Of a stretch of 64,000 bases of DNA, positions 61,247-64,000 are shown piece by piece. Made by a program: the position numbers and the translations under genes. Numbering within the stretch: the stretch's first letter is position 1; the number at the start of each line of letters is the position of its first letter. Under the pieces are notes generated by a model. That model made no database searches, had not been told where the DNA came from, and saw only the letters and a program-made list of their open reading frames with translations. The stretch comes from Chloroflexota bacterium (GTDB lineage Bacteria; Chloroflexota; Dehalococcoidia; DSTF01; RBG-16-68-14): assembly GCA_029262675.1 (NCBI GenBank), contig JAJCYW010000015.1, positions 1 through 64,000 on the forward strand. The letters are read 5' to 3'.

Positions 61247-64000
61247 TTACGTGCAGCGGTGGTCGTACTGCTGAATGACGCCCAGGATGTCGTTCAGCAG
61301 GTCGATCACTCCGTCCGGCGCGGTCATGTTCCAGGCGTTGGGCCCTACTGAAGGGCCGCGGTCGTAGGCCGCGTCGTAGGGTGGGGCACCTGTGGGCGAG
61401 TAGTGGTTGATGACGCTTAGCACGTCGAACAGGAGGTCGACGACGCCGTCCTGGCCCGGCCCTGAGATCATCTCCACGTCGTAGAAGTCCCAGGGGTTCA
61501 CGTAGCCGCGCTGCCCGCCCAGCGTCTCGTCAGGGCCACTCTCGGTCACGTCGCTGCAGCCGTCGCCGTCGGTGTCACCGGGGTCGGGCTGCATGGTGGG
61601 CGTGGCCGTGGGCGTGGGTGTGGGCGTGGGCGTGGGCGTGACCGTGGGTGTGGGCGTGACTGTGGGTGTGGGCGTGGCCGTGGGGCACGGCCCGCCGCAA
61701 GGCGTGGGCGAGGGCGTGGGTTCCTCGAAGACGTATGCTGCACCGGCGAATTTGCCCCCGGTAGCCTCGCCGTGGGCCCCCACAACGGCGGTGTTACCAT
61801 TGACCGAAACGCTTGCGCCGAACCAGGCGGAGGCTTGGGCGTCAGAGGCGAAGAGCTTCTCCATTTCGCCCCAGTTTTCCGCGCCGCCCTGGTTACGCTG
61901 GAAGACGTACGCAGCGCCAGCGCCGTTGAGGGGGTTGCCTGTGCCAGCATCCTCTCCTACTGACGCGACGACAGCGGCGTCGCCGCTAACCGCCACGCCT
62001 CCACCGAACTGGTCGCCGGCCTGGGCGTCGGAGGCGGTGAGTTTCTTCACCTCGCCCCAATTGTCCGTGCCTCCCTGGTTACGCTGGAACACATATGCCG
62101 CGCCGGCGGAGTCGCCCGCCGCATCCTCAGCAAATGCCCCGATGACGGAGGTGTCGCCGCTGACCCCCACGCTGTAGCCGAACTGGTCGTCGGCCTGAGC
62201 GTCGGAGGCGGTGAGCTTCCTCACCTCGCCCCAGTTGTCCGTGCCTCCCTGGTTACGCTGGAAGACGTATGCCGCGCCGGCGTCGCTGCCCCCGGCATCC
62301 TCGTTCTGCGCCCCGACGACTGCGGTGTCGCCGCTGACCGCCACGCCTCGGCCGAACTCGTCGTCATCCTGGCCGTCGGAAGCGATCAGTTTGCTTACCT
62401 CGCCCCAGTTGTCCGCGCCGCCCGCGTTACGCTGGAAGACATATGCCGCGCCCGGCTTAACGCCAATGCCCCCGTCACCCTCGTTTTGCGCCCCGACGAC
62501 AGCGGTGTCTCCGTCAATCGAAACGCTTGCGCCGAACCAGTCGAAGGCTTGAGCGTCGGAGGCGTAGAGCTTCTTCACCTGGCCCCAGTTGTCCGTGCCG
62601 CCCTCATTGCGCTGGAAGATGTATGCCGCGCCGGCGTTTGCGCCGGTATGATAGAGCTTAAGGTTGGCCAAGTAGTCCGCCCCGGTTATGGCGCCGGACT
62701 GATCCACATCCACCTGGCCATTGATGATGTCCATCTGAACAGTGCCCGTGGAGGAGCCGTCCCGGTAATTCAACTGCACGTTCGTCAAGTCGTCGGCCGC
62801 GGTTATGGCGCCAGACTGATCCACATCCACCTGGCCGTCGATGATGTCCACGTCGACTGCACCGCCGCCAACGAGAGGCATGAACACGTCGGCCATGTCG
62901 TCTGCCACGAGCCCGCTGCTGATGTGCGTCGTCTGGGCGCTGCCTGAGTGCCCCCCGGGAGTATCAAGGTATGCGTTGACGATGGCGGTGTTGCCGCTAA
63001 CCGCCACGCGGAAGGCGAACGAGTACTGCTCGGCGGGCCCGTCGGAAGCCGTGAGCTTGGCCACCTGGCCCCAGTTGTCCGCGCCGCCCTGGTTTCGCTG
63101 GAAGACGTAGGCGGCTTGCTTGTTGTATGCACCCACGACGGCGGTGTCGCCGCTGACCGACACGGTGTAGCCGAAGACGTCGTAGGCCTGAGCATCGGAG
63201 GCGAGGAGTTTTCTGATCTCGTTAAACCGCGGCGGAGGTGTTGGGGTCGGAGTTGGTGTAGGAGGGCATGGCCCGCCGCAAGGCGTTGCGGTGGGCGTTG
63301 GCGTGGGTGACGGTTGGGGCGTTGGGCCACTGAGACAATTGATCTGGGCGTTTGCCAGCGATGGCGTGTACGCAATGCCGGGTCTGGCTACAAGCACGCT
63401 GTGGCTGCCGGCATCTGTCAACGTGATGTTGGCCGTACCCATGGCATGGCAGGTGAACTCGAACTGGGCGTGCGGCCCAGTGCCGGACCATGTTGGCTGC
63501 GAAGGCAGGACGGTGAAACCGGCGACTTCGATGTAGGCTTCGCTCCCAACGCCATCGTCACTCGGGCCGAGCACTGGGCCAGTTGTGTTACCAGTAGCTG
63601 GGTGCTCTGGCCACGTGTTGTTTGTACCAGCCGGGATGAGATCAAGCAGGGCTTCGTCCCAGTGCAGACGCACACCGTAGCCGGAAAGCGTGCCCGGGTT
63701 GGATGTCACATGAACGCTGACTATGAACGAACCAGCGCCGTCCACAGAACGTTTCGTTTCGACCGTGTCGCTAGCACTCGTGGACTCTCCCAACGCGTCC
63801 ACGGCCAATGCGCCACCCGCAGGAGTCGACTTCGGCAGAGGCGTGTTGGTCTGGCATGACGTGGACGATCCGAATTGCTGGACCGCACCGAGGATGTCAA
63901 TCAGCAGGTCAACGACGCCGTCCTTGTTCTGGTCTGCTTGCTTTGGCGGCGGCGGGGTGCCACCTGGGGCGTAGTGGTCGGAAATGATGATCACATCGAT
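61247..64000 (-). CDS. Large secreted-type protein, 5' end outside window: internal dockerin-like pair, cohesin-like domain, FG-GAP propeller, dockerin-like end
   Basis: 917 codons visible; the frame is open to the window edge, so the start is missing. Order from the visible N-terminus: IDVIIISDHYAPGG and DGVVDLLIDILGAVQQFG (dockerin-like). Next comes a cohesin-like sandwich with SFIVSVHVTSNPGTLSGYGV and AHAQFEFTCHAMGTANITL-type strands. After a Pro-Thr linker come seven FG-GAP repeats. Two EF-hand-like units (DIIDGQVDVDQSGAITAADD and DIINGQVDVDQSGAITGADY) are inserted in blade two. A long Thr-Pro linker, DTDGDGCSDVTESGPDETLG and the shared module, ending HRCT, close it. Confidence 0.85.
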   Translation of the reverse strand: MDVIIISDHYAPGGTPPPPKQADQNKDGVVDLLIDILGAVQQFGSSTSCQTNTPLPKSTPAGGALAVDALGESTSASDTVETKRSVDGAGSFIVSVHVTSNPGTLSGYGVRLHWDEALLDLIPAGTNNTWPEHPATGNTTGPVLGPSDDGVGSEAYIEVAGFTVLPSQPTWSGTGPHAQFEFTCHAMGTANITLTDAGSHSVLVARPGIAYTPSLANAQINCLSGPTPQPSPTPTPTATPCGGPCPPTPTPTPTPPPRFNEIRKLLASDAQAYDVFGYTVSVSGDTAVVGAYNKQAAYVFQRNQGGADNWGQVAKLTASDGPAEQYSFAFRVAVSGNTAIVNAYLDTPGGHSGSAQTTHISSGLVADDMADVFMPLVGGGAVDVDIIDGQVDVDQSGAITAADDLTNVQLNYRDGSSTGTVQMDIINGQVDVDQSGAITGADYLANLKLYHTGANAGAAYIFQRNEGGTDNWGQVKKLYASDAQAFDWFGASVSIDGDTAVVGAQNEGDGGIGVKPGAAYVFQRNAGGADNWGEVSKLIASDGQDDDEFGRGVAVSGDTAVVGAQNEDAGGSDAGAAYVFQRNQGGTDNWGEVRKLTASDAQADDQFGYSVGVSGDTSVIGAFAEDAAGDSAGAAYVFQRNQGGTDNWGEVKKLTASDAQAGDQFGGGVAVSGDAAVVASVGEDAGTGNPLNGAGAAYVFQRNQGGAENWGEMEKLFASDAQASAWFGASVSVNGNTAVVGAHGEATGGKFAGAAYVFEEPTPSPTPCGGPCPTATPTPTVTPTPTVTPTPTPTPTPTATPTMQPDPGDTDGDGCSDVTESGPDETLGGQRGYVNPWDFYDVEMISGPGQDGVVDLLFDVLSVINHYSPTGAPPYDAAYDRGPSVGPNAWNMTAPDGVIDLLNDILGVIQQYDHRCT
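61595..61684. repeat. Six-base microsatellite encoding the Thr-Pro linker
   Basis: About 15 units of gtgggc-like hexamers (gtgggc, gtgacc, gtgggt, gtggcc) encode Thr-Pro repeats on the minus strand. Linker length is likely to vary by slippage without breaking the frame. Confidence 0.8.

Noticed and set aside
63992..63994. GTG as the start codon of the last gene
   Set aside because: The frame continues to the window edge with ID before the Val, matching the dockerin-like pattern, so it is an internal codon.

Overview
The window is high-GC DNA, densely coded on both strands, with no rRNA or tRNA that I can recognise. Gene content suggests a free-living bacterium of the Chloroflexota (Dehalococcoidia-like). 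The pointers are a B12-regulated ECF transporter with secreted DUF4430 and prenyltransferase-fold proteins, a redoxin selenoprotein, many lipid/acyl-CoA and alpha/beta-hydrolase enzymes, and a run of secreted proteins with Pro-Thr linkers that share a dockerin-like C-terminus. The taxonomic call is an inference from family memory, not from a search.

Layout. 1-6.6 kb: a 17-bp tandem array, palindromic intergenic repeats, an enoyl-CoA hydratase, an SDR, a BrnT-like toxin/antitoxin pair, a DUF6941-type protein, an MFS transporter with a decayed copy of its own 3' end, a MaoC hydratase and a PAS protein. 6.67-12.6 kb: a promoter, a cobalamin riboswitch and its terminator, then five tightly overlapping genes. 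These are a secreted alpha/alpha-toroid protein, EcfT, a fused double EcfA, a secreted DUF4430 protein and an S component, together a split, bacterial intrinsic-factor-like B12 capture and import system. 12.6-13.6 kb: a lower-GC insert. 13.7-25.4 kb: a DUF255/thioredoxin protein, rpiB, hydrolases, a zinc ribbon protein behind a 22-bp operator array, a CDP-alcohol phosphatidyltransferase coupled to an asparagine synthetase, and a heterodimeric ABC exporter. 25.7-26.7 kb: a redoxin gene read through an in-frame TGA with a bSECIS-like hairpin. 26.9-45.1 kb: a phosphotransferase, a CrtC-like protein, an oligopeptide-type ABC importer, an RCC1 propeller protein, an ABC-F ATPase, a DUF885 hydrolase, an epoxide hydrolase, a zinc alcohol dehydrogenase, TauE/SafE, a FEN-type exonuclease and a BBE-type flavoprotein.

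45.3-64 kb: an array of secreted proteins, all on the minus strand. Bodies differ (seven-bladed FG-GAP propellers, cohesin-like domains, a CARDB domain, a metallopeptidase, a penicillin acylase), but nearly all end in the same module with the core motifs DGVVDLLFDILGVINHY and DGVIDLLNDILGVI. Six genes share one promoter type (TTGACA, exactly 16 bp, TATAGT or TAACAT) and a roughly 90-nt leader whose last hairpin can cover the ribosome binding site. One unit carries a cytosolic-type methyltransferase instead of a secreted body, and a remnant of the C-terminal module follows in frame after its stop codon. The array therefore looks like a cassette family with fixed ends and exchangeable cargo.

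The most noteworthy items are the riboswitch-controlled split B12-capture operon, the selenoprotein, and the cassette array with its leader RNA and the methyltransferase chimera.
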